From Paraburkholderia sp. (GTDB lineage Bacteria; Pseudomonadota; Gammaproteobacteria; Burkholderiales; Burkholderiaceae): DNA of 64,000 nucleotides. Numbering within the stretch: the stretch's first letter is position 1; each line of letters opens with the position of its first letter. Positions 36,431-44,798 of this stretch are shown piece by piece. The notes beneath the pieces are model-generated. The model did not search any database. It was not told the origin of the DNA and saw only the letters and a list, made by a program, of their open reading frames with translations. Location: contig NZ_SCRP01000009.1 of NCBI RefSeq assembly GCF_004298475.1, forward strand, positions 1 to 64,000, given 5' to 3'. The translations under genes and the position numbers were made by a program.

Positions 36431-39400
36431 GGCGTGCCCTCGGGGGCGGGCGGCGCGCCGCCGTCTTGATTGCCTTCACCGCCTGAACCGTCCGCACCGG
36501 CCGCCGGGCGCTTGCGGCCGAAGCGTTGTGCGAGACGGTCGAAGAACAGATAGATCACGGGCGTCGTGAACAGCGTGAGCATCTGGCTCAGCGTGAGGCC
36601 GCCGATAATCGCGAGACCGAGCGGCCGCCGCAATTCCGAGCCCGTGCCGCTGCCGAGCAGCATCGGCAGCGCGCCGAGCATGGCCGCGAGCGTGGTCATG
36701 AGAATCGGGCGGAAACGCAGCAGCGACGCTTCGAAAATCGCTTCGCGCGGCGGCTTGCCGTGCACGCGTTCGGCTTCGAGCGCGAAGTCCACCATCATGA
36801 TGGCGTTCTTCTTGACGATGCCGATCAGCAGCACGATGCCGATGATGCCGATCACGTCGAGGTCGTTGCCCGCGATCATCAGGGCGAGCAGCGCGCCGAT
36901 GCCGGCGGAGGGCAGCGTCGACAGAATCGTGACCGGATGCACGTAGCTCTCGTAGAGCACGCCCAGCACGATATAGACGGCCACGAGCGCGGCGATCAGC
37001 AAATACACCTCGCTCGTGAGCGAATCCTCGAACGCCTGCGCCGCGCCCTGGAATGTCGAGGTGATCGATGGCGGCAGTTGCGCGGCCGCCTCGGCCTTGC
37101 GGATGTCGCGCACGGCGGCGGAAAGCGACGCGCCCTTCGCGAGATTGAACGAGATCGTGACCGAGGGGAACTGCGCGAGGTGGCTGATGGCGAGCGGCGA
37201 GCGCGTGATGTGGATCGTCGCGATGCCCTTGAGCGGCACCTGCCCCGAGGTGCTCGTCTGGCTCGGCAGATAGAGGTCGCCGAGCGAATCGACCGTGGGC
37301 AGCGCCTCCGGCTTCGCGACGAGAATCACGCGGTACTGGTCCGACTGCTGGAAGATCGTCGAGACGATGCGCTGGCCGAGCGCGTCGTAAAGCGCGTTGT
37401 CGATGGTCGCCGCCGTGATGCCGTAGCGCGCCGCGAGCTGGCGGTTCACTTCCACGTCGATGGAGAGGCCTTCGGTGTTCAGGTCGCTCGTTACGTCGGT
37501 GATCGCGGCAATCTGCTTCATCTGCGCGATGAGCGCGGGCACGTACTGGTTGAATGCTTCCTGATTCGGGCCGCGCAGCACGAACGTGTACTGGTTGCGC
37601 GAAACGGTGGTGTCGAGCGTGAGATCCTGCTCCGGCTGCAGATAGAGCCGGATGCCGGGCACCTTCGCCACGCTTTCCTGAATGCGCCGCGCGATTTCCG
37701 CGGCGGTTCCGGAGCGGTCGTCGTGCGGCTTGACGTTGATCAGGAAGCGGCCATTGTTGAGCGTCGTGTTGACGCCGTCGATGCCCACGTACGAGGTGAG
37801 CGAAACCACGTCGGGGTCCTTGAGGATCTCGTCGGCGAGCGCGGACTGGCGGCGCACCATCGCCTGGTACGACACGGAATTGTCAGCGACGCTGATGCCC
37901 TGGATCACGCCCACGTCCTGCACCGGGAACAACCCCTTCGGAATCACGATGTACAGCACCATCGTGAGGACGACCGTGCCCACGGCGACGAGCAGCGTGA
38001 GCGTCTGGTGATCGAGCACCCACGTGAGGCCGCGCTCGTACGCGGCGAGCGTCTTGTTGAAGATCCCTTCGCTGATGCGCTCGAAGCGGCTCGGGTGGCG
38101 TTCGGCCTGCGCGCGCAGGATACGCGCGCAGAGCATCGGCACGACCGTGAGCGACACGACGGCCGAGAGCACGATGGTCACGGCGAGCGTCACCGCGAAT
38201 TCGCTGAAGAGCCGCCCGATCACGCCGCCCATGAACAGCAGCGGAATCAGCACCGCGATCAGCGAAATGGTCAGCGAGAGAATGGTGAAGCCGATCTGCC
38301 CCGCACCTTCGAGCGCCGCCTGCAAGGGCCGTTTGCCTTCTTCGAGGTAGCGCACGATGTTCTCGATCATCACGATCGAATCGTCCACGACGAAACCGGT
38401 TGCGATGATGAGCGCCATCAGCGAGAGGTTGTCGATGGAGTAGTTCAGTTCGTACATCAGCGCGAGCGTGCCGATCAGCGAGACCGGCACCGAAATGCTC
38501 GGAATGATCGTGGCGGGCACGTTGCGCAGGAACACGAAGATCACCGCGACCACCAGCACGACGGCGAGGACGAGTTCGAACGCGGCGTCGGCCACCGATG
38601 CGCGGATCACGCCGACGCTGTTCGAGACCACGGTGACCTGCATGCCTGCGGGCAGCGTCGATTCGAGCTGCGGCAACTGCTGCATGATGTGGTTGACCGT
38701 GGCGATCACGTTTGCGCCTGGCTGGCGCTGCACGTTCAGCACGATGGCGGGCGCGTGGTTGTACCAGGCGCCGCGCTCGATGTCCTGCGCCGCGCTCGTC
38801 ACGCGCGCGACGTCGCGCATGAACACGGGCGAGCCGTTCTGGTAGGCGACGACCGTATTTTCGTAATCCTGCGGCGCCGAGATCTGGTCGTTCGAATTGA
38901 TCGTGTAGTTGAGCTCGGGGCCGTCGAAGTTGCCCTTCGGGTTGCTCACGTTCACATTGGCGAGCAGCGTGCGCAGATCGTCGAGATTCAGGCCGTAGGC
39001 GGCGAGCTTCTGCGGATCGGCTTCCACGCGCACGGCGGGCACGTTGCCGCCTGCCGTGGTGACGAGACCCACGCCCGGCACTTCGGAAATCTTCGTCGCG
39101 AGGCGGTTGTTGGCCGCGTCCTGCAACTGCGTGAGCGACATCGACTTCGACGTGATCGCGAGCGTGAGAATCGGCTGATCCGCGGGATTGACCTTCGCGT
39201 AGGTCGGCGGTGCGGGCAGGCCGCCCGGCAGGAAGCTGTTGGCCGAGTTGATGGCCTGCTGGACGTTCTGTTCGGCGACGTCGAGATTCAGCGCGAGGTC
39301 GAACTGCAGCGTGATGATCGAGGCGCCTTCCGAACTGTACGAAACCATCTGCTGCAGGCCCGGAATCTCGCCTAGCTGCACTTCGAGCGGCGCGGTGACG

Positions 39401-39585
39401 GTGGTCGCCATCACCGAAGGACTCGCGCCGGGATAGAAGGTCTGCACCTGGATCGTCGGGTAATCGACGGAGGGCAGCGACGAGACCGGCAAGAACTTCA
39501 TCGCCACGAGGCCGATGAGCACCATCGCGATCATCAGGAGCGATGTCGCGACGGGCCGGAGGATAAACAGGCGGGAAATATTCAT
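36427..39585 (-). CDS. mdtB: RND multidrug efflux permease, MdtB-type, 1052 aa
   Basis: The first RND pump subunit. MdtB and MdtC form a 2:1 heterotrimer in E. coli. Family marks are MNISRLFILRPVATSLLMIAM, the TM4 proton-relay pair in ATGFVVDDSIVMIENIVRYLEEG, the periplasmic porter domains and the STLPSAGIGALLALMIAG / KKNAIMMVDFALEAERVHG segments. The C-terminus is short, basic and Gly-rich. The gene starts 18 bp after the membrane fusion protein gene. Confidence 0.93.
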   Translation of the reverse strand: MNISRLFILRPVATSLLMIAMVLIGLVAMKFLPVSSLPSVDYPTIQVQTFYPGASPSVMATTVTAPLEVQLGEIPGLQQMVSYSSEGASIITLQFDLALNLDVAEQNVQQAINSANSFLPGGLPAPPTYAKVNPADQPILTLAITSKSMSLTQLQDAANNRLATKISEVPGVGLVTTAGGNVPAVRVEADPQKLAAYGLNLDDLRTLLANVNVSNPKGNFDGPELNYTINSNDQISAPQDYENTVVAYQNGSPVFMRDVARVTSAAQDIERGAWYNHAPAIVLNVQRQPGANVIATVNHIMQQLPQLESTLPAGMQVTVVSNSVGVIRASVADAAFELVLAVVLVVAVIFVFLRNVPATIIPSISVPVSLIGTLALMYELNYSIDNLSLMALIIATGFVVDDSIVMIENIVRYLEEGKRPLQAALEGAGQIGFTILSLTISLIAVLIPLLFMGGVIGRLFSEFAVTLAVTIVLSAVVSLTVVPMLCARILRAQAERHPSRFERISEGIFNKTLAAYERGLTWVLDHQTLTLLVAVGTVVLTMVLYIVIPKGLFPVQDVGVIQGISVADNSVSYQAMVRRQSALADEILKDPDVVSLTSYVGIDGVNTTLNNGRFLINVKPHDDRSGTAAEIARRIQESVAKVPGIRLYLQPEQDLTLDTTVSRNQYTFVLRGPNQEAFNQYVPALIAQMKQIAAITDVTSDLNTEGLSIDVEVNRQLAARYGITAATIDNALYDALGQRIVSTIFQQSDQYRVILVAKPEALPTVDSLGDLYLPSQTSTSGQVPLKGIATIHITRSPLAISHLAQFPSVTISFNLAKGASLSAAVRDIRKAEAAAQLPPSITSTFQGAAQAFEDSLTSEVYLLIAALVAVYIVLGVLYESYVHPVTILSTLPSAGIGALLALMIAGNDLDVIGIIGIVLLIGIVKKNAIMMVDFALEAERVHGKPPREAIFEASLLRFRPILMTTLAAMLGALPMLLGSGTGSELRRPLGLAIIGGLTLSQMLTLFTTPVIYLFFDRLAQRFGRKRPAAGADGSGGEGNQDGGAPPAPEGTP

Positions 39586-39603
39586 CGGCGCCGGGGCAGA
39601 GGC

Positions 39604-40932
39604 TTACGATGCAGGCGACGCCGCGCGGCTCGCGTGCGCGCCGCTCGCCTCGTGCGCGCCGCTCGCCGCTGCGGGATGACCGGTCGAAGGTTTGATCTTC
39701 GCGCCGTCCGCGAGGCGGTCGAGGCCGTCGGTCACCACGCGCTCGCCCGCCGCGAGGCCCGAGACGACCACCGTGTGCTTGCCGTCGCTCGGCCCGAGCG
39801 TGACTTTGTGGACGGAGACGGTGTCGTCGGCGTTCACGAGATAGACGTAATCGCCGGGCGCGCCGGTCTGCACGGCGGGCGTGGGCACGAGCACGGCGTT
39901 TTGCAGCGTGTCCACCAGCAGCGTCACGTTCACGAATTCGTTGGGGAAGAGCGCTTCGTCGTTATTGGGCAAGCTCGCGCGCAGCGTGACCGTGCCGGTG
40001 GCCGTCGCCATCTGGTTGTTGATCGCGAACAGCTCGCCGGTGGCGATCTGCCGCGTGTTGTCGCTGCTGAAGATCGCGACCGGCAGCTTCGCGCCCGCGT
40101 TGACACGCTGCAGCACGTTGCCCAGCGCATTCTGCGGTACCGCGAACTGGACGGTGGTGGGTTTCATCTGCGTGATCACGACGATGCCGGGCTGGCTCGA
40201 CGCGGTCACGAAGTTGCCCGGATCGACGAGCCGCAGGCCGACACGTCCGGTCACCGGCGCCGTGATGTGGCAATACTCGATGTCCAGGTTGAACTGCGCG
40301 ATGCTCGCGAGATCGGCTTTGACGGCGGCCTCGGCTTGCTGGACGACGAACTGCTGGTTGAAGAACGTCTGCTCGGCGATGGACTGGCGTTCGTGCAACA
40401 GCGTAAAGCGCTGCAGGTCGGCACGGGCCTGGGCGAGCGCGGCCTGGTCTTTCGCGAGTTGCGCCTCGGCCTGCTGTTTGCTGATCTCGTACTGGCGCTG
40501 ATCGATCTGCGCGATGAACTGGCCTTTCTCGACGTCCTGGCCTTCGTGATAGCCCACGGCGGTCAAGAAGCCGCTCAATTGCGGCAGGACCGTGACGGTG
40601 GCGATGGGCGTAATCGTGCCGAGTGCGTTGAGCGTCACGGGCATCGGGCCGAGCGCGACGGTGGCCACGGTGACGACCTGCACGGCCGGCCCGCCTGCGG
40701 GCTTCTTGCCGCGCAGCAGATGCACGACCACGAGCGCAATCAGGACGATGACGATGAGGGCGATCACGAGCGGGCCGCGTCGTTTGCGTGGCGGCTGTGC
40801 CGGCGGTTGCGCGGGTGGCGGGCCGGGCGGCTGTTCCGGCGGCTGCGATGGTTTTTGCGGCTGCTTTTGCGATTCCGGTTGCGATTTCGGCTGCGATTGC
40901 GGGGTTGGCGCGGTGCTCACGCTTGCCTCCAT
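39604..40932 (-). CDS. mdtA: Membrane fusion protein of the RND system, MdtA-type, about 442 aa
   Basis: The periplasmic adaptor linking pumps and outer-membrane channel. Behind a Gln/Pro-rich cytoplasmic N-terminus, one transmembrane anchor (PLVIALIVIVLIALVVVHLL, about residues 53-72) leads to a beta-barrel/lipoyl region (QLSGFLTAVGYHEGQDVEKGQFIAQIDQ) and a coiled-coil hairpin (AQLAKDQAALAQARADLQRF). The QPKSQPESQKQPQKPSQPPEQ-type segment is long and low-complexity, which is odd but known in Burkholderia adaptors. ATG 40932 is taken rather than the GTG at 40971; neither has a strong site. First gene of the mdtABC-nodT operon. Confidence 0.9.
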   Translation of the reverse strand: MEASVSTAPTPQSQPKSQPESQKQPQKPSQPPEQPPGPPPAQPPAQPPRKRRGPLVIALIVIVLIALVVVHLLRGKKPAGGPAVQVVTVATVALGPMPVTLNALGTITPIATVTVLPQLSGFLTAVGYHEGQDVEKGQFIAQIDQRQYEISKQQAEAQLAKDQAALAQARADLQRFTLLHERQSIAEQTFFNQQFVVQQAEAAVKADLASIAQFNLDIEYCHITAPVTGRVGLRLVDPGNFVTASSQPGIVVITQMKPTTVQFAVPQNALGNVLQRVNAGAKLPVAIFSSDNTRQIATGELFAINNQMATATGTVTLRASLPNNDEALFPNEFVNVTLLVDTLQNAVLVPTPAVQTGAPGDYVYLVNADDTVSVHKVTLGPSDGKHTVVVSGLAAGERVVTDGLDRLADGAKIKPSTGHPAAASGAHEASGAHASRAASPAS

Positions 40933-41510
40933 CGGTAAGCGGTCACTGAAAGTCGGCGTGCCTGTTCGCACGCGGGAGCGGCGGGCATCGGAAGCGCGGA
41001 TTCCGTGTGGCGTGTTGAACGCGGTGGCCGTATCGTGTCGACGGCATGCCCGGAGCTTTCGGATCGCTGCATACGCATTCTCATGGTTGTTATGTCGCCG
41101 CCGCGCAGCCAGACGGGCTACGCGGAGAAGGCTCAGACTCGAAGTCTAACTAACCTGGGCGTGGATTTCGAAACGTCAGTAATTTGAAAGATTTTCGCGT
41201 ATTACAACGACCCGATTCTGTGACGTGTTGTAACGCGGCGCGATGAAACCGGCGCGAGGCTGGCGTATTGGTCAGCGAGCGTTGTCGCGTGCACGCAGCC
41301 GGGTGAAAGGGTGCTTGAACTGCGCGTGCGATCTGTACGGAAGAAGGAAGAGCCGTCGCCACGGCAAGTGGCGCGCGCGAGGCGAGTGCATGTTGCACCC
41401 GGACTCGCGCTGGCCTGGAGAGTGACTGCGATGGTTGCTGCGATGGTTACTGCGGCATTCAGCGTGTTCCGGGGCCGGAAACATACCGGCCTGTCACGGG
41501 ACGATGCGCG
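40933..41510. other. Intergenic region upstream of mdtA and downstream of nnrS
   Basis: A 578-bp gap without a credible gene, between the mdtABC operon and the nnrS gene transcribed in the same direction. It should hold the mdtA promoter; see the inverted repeat at 41202-41233. Confidence 0.4.
41202..41233. promoter_or_regulatory. Inverted repeat TTACAAC-N18-GTTGTAA, possible operator for mdtABC
   Basis: TTACAAC (41202-41208) and GTTGTAA (41227-41233) are perfect complements separated by 18 bp, so the centres lie about 25 bp apart. The surrounding DNA is the most AT-rich of the region (TAATTTGAAAGATTTTCGC just left). It is 270 bp upstream of mdtA and could bind a two-component response regulator or a MarR/TetR-type repressor; which one is unknown. 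Confidence 0.4.
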
Positions 41511-42767
41511 TCAGCCTTCCTTGCCGTCGATGCGCGCCCTCAAGAGCCAGGGCGCATAGCGCGCGAAATAAGCGCCGAACGCGATGATCCAGCAAACCGC
41601 CGACACGTTGATCGCGACGAACGTCAATTGCGGAGCGAGCGCCGGAACCAGCGCGCGAAAGAGTGCCGCGAGCACGAGCAGCGCATAGCAGGTTTTCTCG
41701 ACGGCCCCTGCCACGAGCGGCCGGCCGGTATGGCCGCGCGCCGTGCGCGTGATCATGGCCATGATCGCGCCGCTGACTGCGCCCACCGTGAACGCGTGGA
41801 TCGCGAGCGAATGCGGGACGACGCCCAATGCCGCCAGAGCGAGCATCAGGAAGCCGACGGCAATCCACGAATAGGCGATATGAAGGATCGCGAGGATCGG
41901 ACGATTGCCGACATGCCAGACGCGCCAGCCGATCACCCGCATGGCCTGGACGACGGCGGCGGCAGCGGCGGCAACCGCGAGCACGGGGCCGGACACGCCG
42001 AAACCATCGAGCACGAACGGAAGCAAGGTCAGCGGCATGATGCTGGCCTCGACGAAGCGCCACTTCTTGATCGTCTGTCCGGGAATGGCGTTCGTGGTGA
42101 AAGTCGGAATCACGCGCCCGCCGATGATCGTCACGAACAGCACGAGCAGGCCGACCGCCATGTAGGCGCTACGCAGCGCCCAGTCCATGTGTCCGCTCGC
42201 CGCCGAAAAGTGGAAGGCGAAGTTCGTGGTTGCCAGCAGTGCGAGCGCGGCGGGCAGGAAGATGTTGTGTTTGTTCTGCCCATGCACGAGCACGCGCAGC
42301 AGAACGATCGCACTGACCGGCAGGAACGCGATGTCGACGGTCATGGCGACGGCGGCAGGCGCGCACGCCACCGCGACGCGGCCCGCGAGCCACAACACGC
42401 ACAGCGCAATGAGCGATTTGCCCGCGGCGGGCGTCACGGATGTCCATGCCCGCACGGCGGTCAGCAGGAAGCCCACCACGATTGCCGAGGCGAACCCGAA
42501 GATCATCTCGTGGACGTGCCACAGCGAGCCCGGCAGATACGCGTGCAGTGCGGCTATCGGAAAGCCGTCGAGTTCGGCCAGCCACGCGAGGACGGCGGCG
42601 GTGCCGAAGAGTGCGCCACCCAGATAGAACGGGCGGAAGCCAAGCGCCCACAGTGCGAAACCGCGCGGAGCGGGCGGAGCTGGCGGAGCTGGCGGCGCTG
42701 GCGGAGCGACGCGTGGCTGTTCACGCGGCTTTTCGCGCGGCTGTTCGTCAATTCGGATGAGGGCCAT
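41511..42767 (-). CDS. nnrS: NnrS family heme-copper-type membrane protein, 418 aa
   Basis: A 12-helix inner-membrane protein associated with nitric oxide metabolism; NnrS relieves NO stress in other bacteria and binds heme and copper. Family marks are ALWALGFRPFYLGGALFG near the start, GSLWHVHEMIFGFASAIVVGFLLTAVRAWT, SGHMDWALRSAYMAVGL, GGRVIPTFTTNA and the late IHAFTVGAVSGAIMAMITRTARGHTGRPL. The cytoplasmic N-terminus carries PPAPPAPPAPPAP repeats. It lies divergent from narK1, so it is well placed to deal with NO leaking from nitrite reduction after nitrate respiration. Confidence 0.92.
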   Translation of the reverse strand: MALIRIDEQPREKPREQPRVAPPAPPAPPAPPAPRGFALWALGFRPFYLGGALFGTAAVLAWLAELDGFPIAALHAYLPGSLWHVHEMIFGFASAIVVGFLLTAVRAWTSVTPAAGKSLIALCVLWLAGRVAVACAPAAVAMTVDIAFLPVSAIVLLRVLVHGQNKHNIFLPAALALLATTNFAFHFSAASGHMDWALRSAYMAVGLLVLFVTIIGGRVIPTFTTNAIPGQTIKKWRFVEASIMPLTLLPFVLDGFGVSGPVLAVAAAAAAVVQAMRVIGWRVWHVGNRPILAILHIAYSWIAVGFLMLALAALGVVPHSLAIHAFTVGAVSGAIMAMITRTARGHTGRPLVAGAVEKTCYALLVLAALFRALVPALAPQLTFVAINVSAVCWIIAFGAYFARYAPWLLRARIDGKEG

Positions 42768-43398
42768 GCTTGCTCTCCAGCAAATAGATTGATTTTATAT
42801 GAATCTTATATGCGATGCAGCCGTAGCGCGGATGTGGCAATTCCACGCAACGGTCGCCTGGGGTCCGGCATTCTGCTCTCCCGCGGCGTATCGCCGCGCC
42901 TGGTCGAGAGACCGTCGGCTTCATTTTCCATGGCGCTCCGTGTGCTCTTCGTGACGAGACATGTTTGCAGGCATGGCGAACCTCGCCGCTTCAATATAGG
43001 GATCGAGGCGGTGCGCCTGATCGGGTTCGTGATCTTGATATCGTGTGCAGCACTGTCGCCAGTGCGCAACACAAATAGATCACAATGTGAGTAATAATAC
43101 CGGTTAATCAGAACAGGCGCAGAACCGGCGTGGCGGATTAGCCGATACCGTTCATTTCGCCTCACTGCCCGCACTATTTGCCCGCACAACGATTATCAGA
43201 AAAGGGCGGCACAGTTTGTCAAACACGCGAGACGCGTGAAAAAACCCTCGAACGCCCGCCCGTACTAATCCGGATGGGGGGTGGAGGAGTAATCAGAACG
43301 GAGTAGTGTCCGTTTGTCACACGATCCGCAAGGGTAATGGAATAGCGCCGAATACTGCGTAAGCTGGCTTACAGTTAAATCCGTGAGCAAGCCTAAAA
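42768..43398. other. 631-bp divergent regulatory region, nnrS / narK1
   Basis: No coding frame is credible. AT-rich patches (for example around 42787-42810 near the nnrS start) and several short palindromes lie here: TCACAATGTGA (43080-43090), GTTTGTCAAAC (43214-43224), CACGCG-AGA-CGCGTG (43224-43238) and the one at 43359-43372. A NarL-type heptamer TACTAAT is at 43263-43269. No 14-bp FNR box matches. Confidence 0.45.
43359..43372. promoter_or_regulatory. Palindrome GTAAGC-TG-GCTTAC upstream of narK1
   Basis: A perfect 6-bp inverted repeat with 2-bp centre, about 27 bp before the first narK1-frame ATG. The position suggests an operator or transcription-start element for the nar operon; the regulator is unknown. 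Confidence 0.4.
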
Positions 43399-43452
43399 AT
43401 GATCACGCAGAATATCCCCGGCAATAACAGCAATAATCAAGGCGCCGCATAG
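43399..43452 (+). other. narK1 leader frame ending in an in-frame amber codon
   Basis: ATG 43399 opens MITQNIPGNNSNNQGAA and then TAG (43450-43452); the same frame continues without interruption into narK1 (RVLGSSTFAF). The 17 residues resemble the hydrophilic cytosolic N-tail of NarK proteins, so this looks like the original start of narK1. An overlapping frame from GTG 43383 (14 codons) is also possible, so the assignment is not certain. Confidence 0.55.
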
Positions 43453-43455
43453 CGC

Positions 43456-44748
43456 GTGCTTGGATCGAGCACTTTCGCTTTCACCATCTGCTTTGCAGTC
43501 TGGATGATGTTTGCGATTCTCGGTATTCCGCTTAAAAAGCAGCTTCATCTCACCGACGCGGAATTCGGCCTCGTTGCCGCCATGCCCGTGTTGACCGGTT
43601 CGCTCGCACGCGTGCCGCTCGGCATCTGGACCGACCGCTTCGGCGGCCGGATCGTGTTCTTCCTGATCATGCTCGCAACCGTCGTGCCGATCTGGCTCGT
43701 TTCGTATGCGACGCAATTCTGGCAGTTCCTCGTGCTCGGCCTGTTCGTCGGCTTTGCGGGCGCTTCGTTCTCGGTCGGCACGCCCTACGTCGCGCGCTGG
43801 TTTCCGAAGTCGCGCCAGGGCCTCGCGATGGGCATCTTCGGCGCGGGTAATTCCGGCGCCGCACTCAACAAGTTCGTTGCGCCGGTACTGATTGTCGCGG
43901 CCGGTACGTGGACGATCGTGCCGAAGGTCTACGCCGTCGCGATGCTCGTCACGGCGTTCGGCTTTCTTCTGCTTTCGTCGAGCAATCCGGCGCATCGCGT
44001 CGTCGGCGGGACGCGGGCCGGGAATCCGGTCAAGGTGCTCGGCGATCCGCGCGTCCTGCGCTACGCGCAGTACTACTCGGTGGTGTTCGGCGGCTACGTC
44101 GGGCTCTCGCTGTGGATGCCGCAGTACTACGTGAACCAGTACGGCTTCGGCATCGAGGCAGCGGCGTTTCTCGCGGCCTGCTTCTCGCTGCCGGGCGGCG
44201 TGCTGCGCGCGATGGGCGGCTGGCTTTCCGACCGCTTCGGCGCCTATCGCACGACGTGGGCCGTCATGTGGGTCGCGCTTGCCGGTTTCTTCGTGCTGAG
44301 CTACCCGTCGACCGACTTCGTGATCCACAGCGCGCACGGCCCGATTGCGTTCCATCTCGGTCTGGGCCCGGTGTTCTACACCGTGATCATGTTTATCGTC
44401 GGCGTGGCGATGGCCGTGGGTAAGGCGTCGGTCTTCAAGTTCATCGGCGACAGCTACACGGACAACATCGGCGCGGTGTCCGGCGTCGTCGGCCTGGCCG
44501 GCGGCCTGGGCGGCTTCGTGCTGCCGATCCTGTTCGGCCTGCTCGTCGATCTGACCGGTGTGCGCACAACCTGTTTCATGCTGATGTTCGGCGCCACCGC
44601 AGTCAGCCTGTTGTTCATGCACTTCTCGTTCCGCCCCGAAGCGCTCGCCACGGCGCGCGCCGCAGAGGAGCGCGCAGCCCAGCAAAAAGAGGCACGCCCG
44701 GCACAGGCAGCAGACGCGGTACGCGCACACGAAGCGCTGGCCGACTGA
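43456..44748 (+). CDS. narK1: Nitrate transporter NarK1 (MFS), N-terminal tail cut by an amber codon
   Basis: A type-1 NarK (proton-nitrate symport type) with 12 transmembrane segments. TM1 is FAFTICFAVWMMFAILGIPL, the nitrate-signature arginine and glycines are in LARVPLGIWTDRFGGRIVFF and GVVGLAGGLGGFVLPILFGLL. It is listed from GTG 43456, four codons... that is, immediately after the in-frame TAG at 43450, with only a weak AAGG 13 bases upstream. All membrane segments remain intact from this start, so the protein could still work if reinitiation occurs. The C-terminus is an Ala-rich charged tail. First gene of narK1-narK2-narGHJI. Confidence 0.85.
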   Translation: MLGSSTFAFTICFAVWMMFAILGIPLKKQLHLTDAEFGLVAAMPVLTGSLARVPLGIWTDRFGGRIVFFLIMLATVVPIWLVSYATQFWQFLVLGLFVGFAGASFSVGTPYVARWFPKSRQGLAMGIFGAGNSGAALNKFVAPVLIVAAGTWTIVPKVYAVAMLVTAFGFLLLSSSNPAHRVVGGTRAGNPVKVLGDPRVLRYAQYYSVVFGGYVGLSLWMPQYYVNQYGFGIEAAAFLAACFSLPGGVLRAMGGWLSDRFGAYRTTWAVMWVALAGFFVLSYPSTDFVIHSAHGPIAFHLGLGPVFYTVIMFIVGVAMAVGKASVFKFIGDSYTDNIGAVSGVVGLAGGLGGFVLPILFGLLVDLTGVRTTCFMLMFGATAVSLLFMHFSFRPEALATARAAEERAAQQKEARPAQAADAVRAHEALAD

Positions 44749-44755
44749 TTCCCAC

Positions 44756-44783
44756 GCGCGTCTCACTTGCGGCGCGCTTTTTT
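44756..44783 (+). terminator. Possible leaky terminator between narK1 and narK2
   Basis: GCGCG (44756-44760) and CGCGC (44773-44777) can form a 5-bp stem followed by six T (44778-44783). The weak stem suggests partial read-through into narK2. Confidence 0.4.
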
Positions 44784-44798
44784 GATTGAGCAAACAAC

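Noticed and set aside
34043..36469. 808-codon plus-strand frame opposite the MdtC-type gene, and similar long antisense frames at 36526-39375, 47239-49980 and 50022-52352
   Set aside because: They mirror strongly conserved genes on the other strand; their composition (Arg/His/Glu-rich, no domains) is the usual product of high third-position GC.
42787..42806. FNR/DNR-type box near the nnrS start (TTGATTTTATATGAA region)
   Set aside because: Only the left half-site matches; the right half has neither the sequence nor the 4-bp spacing.
42806..43189. 127-codon minus-strand frame in the nnrS/narK1 gap
   Set aside because: No family, no ribosome binding site, and it would span the divergent promoter region.
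43224..43238. CACGCG-AGA-CGCGTG hairpin as a terminator upstream of narK1
   Set aside because: It is followed by A's rather than T's on the plus strand, and no gene upstream on that strand needs termination.
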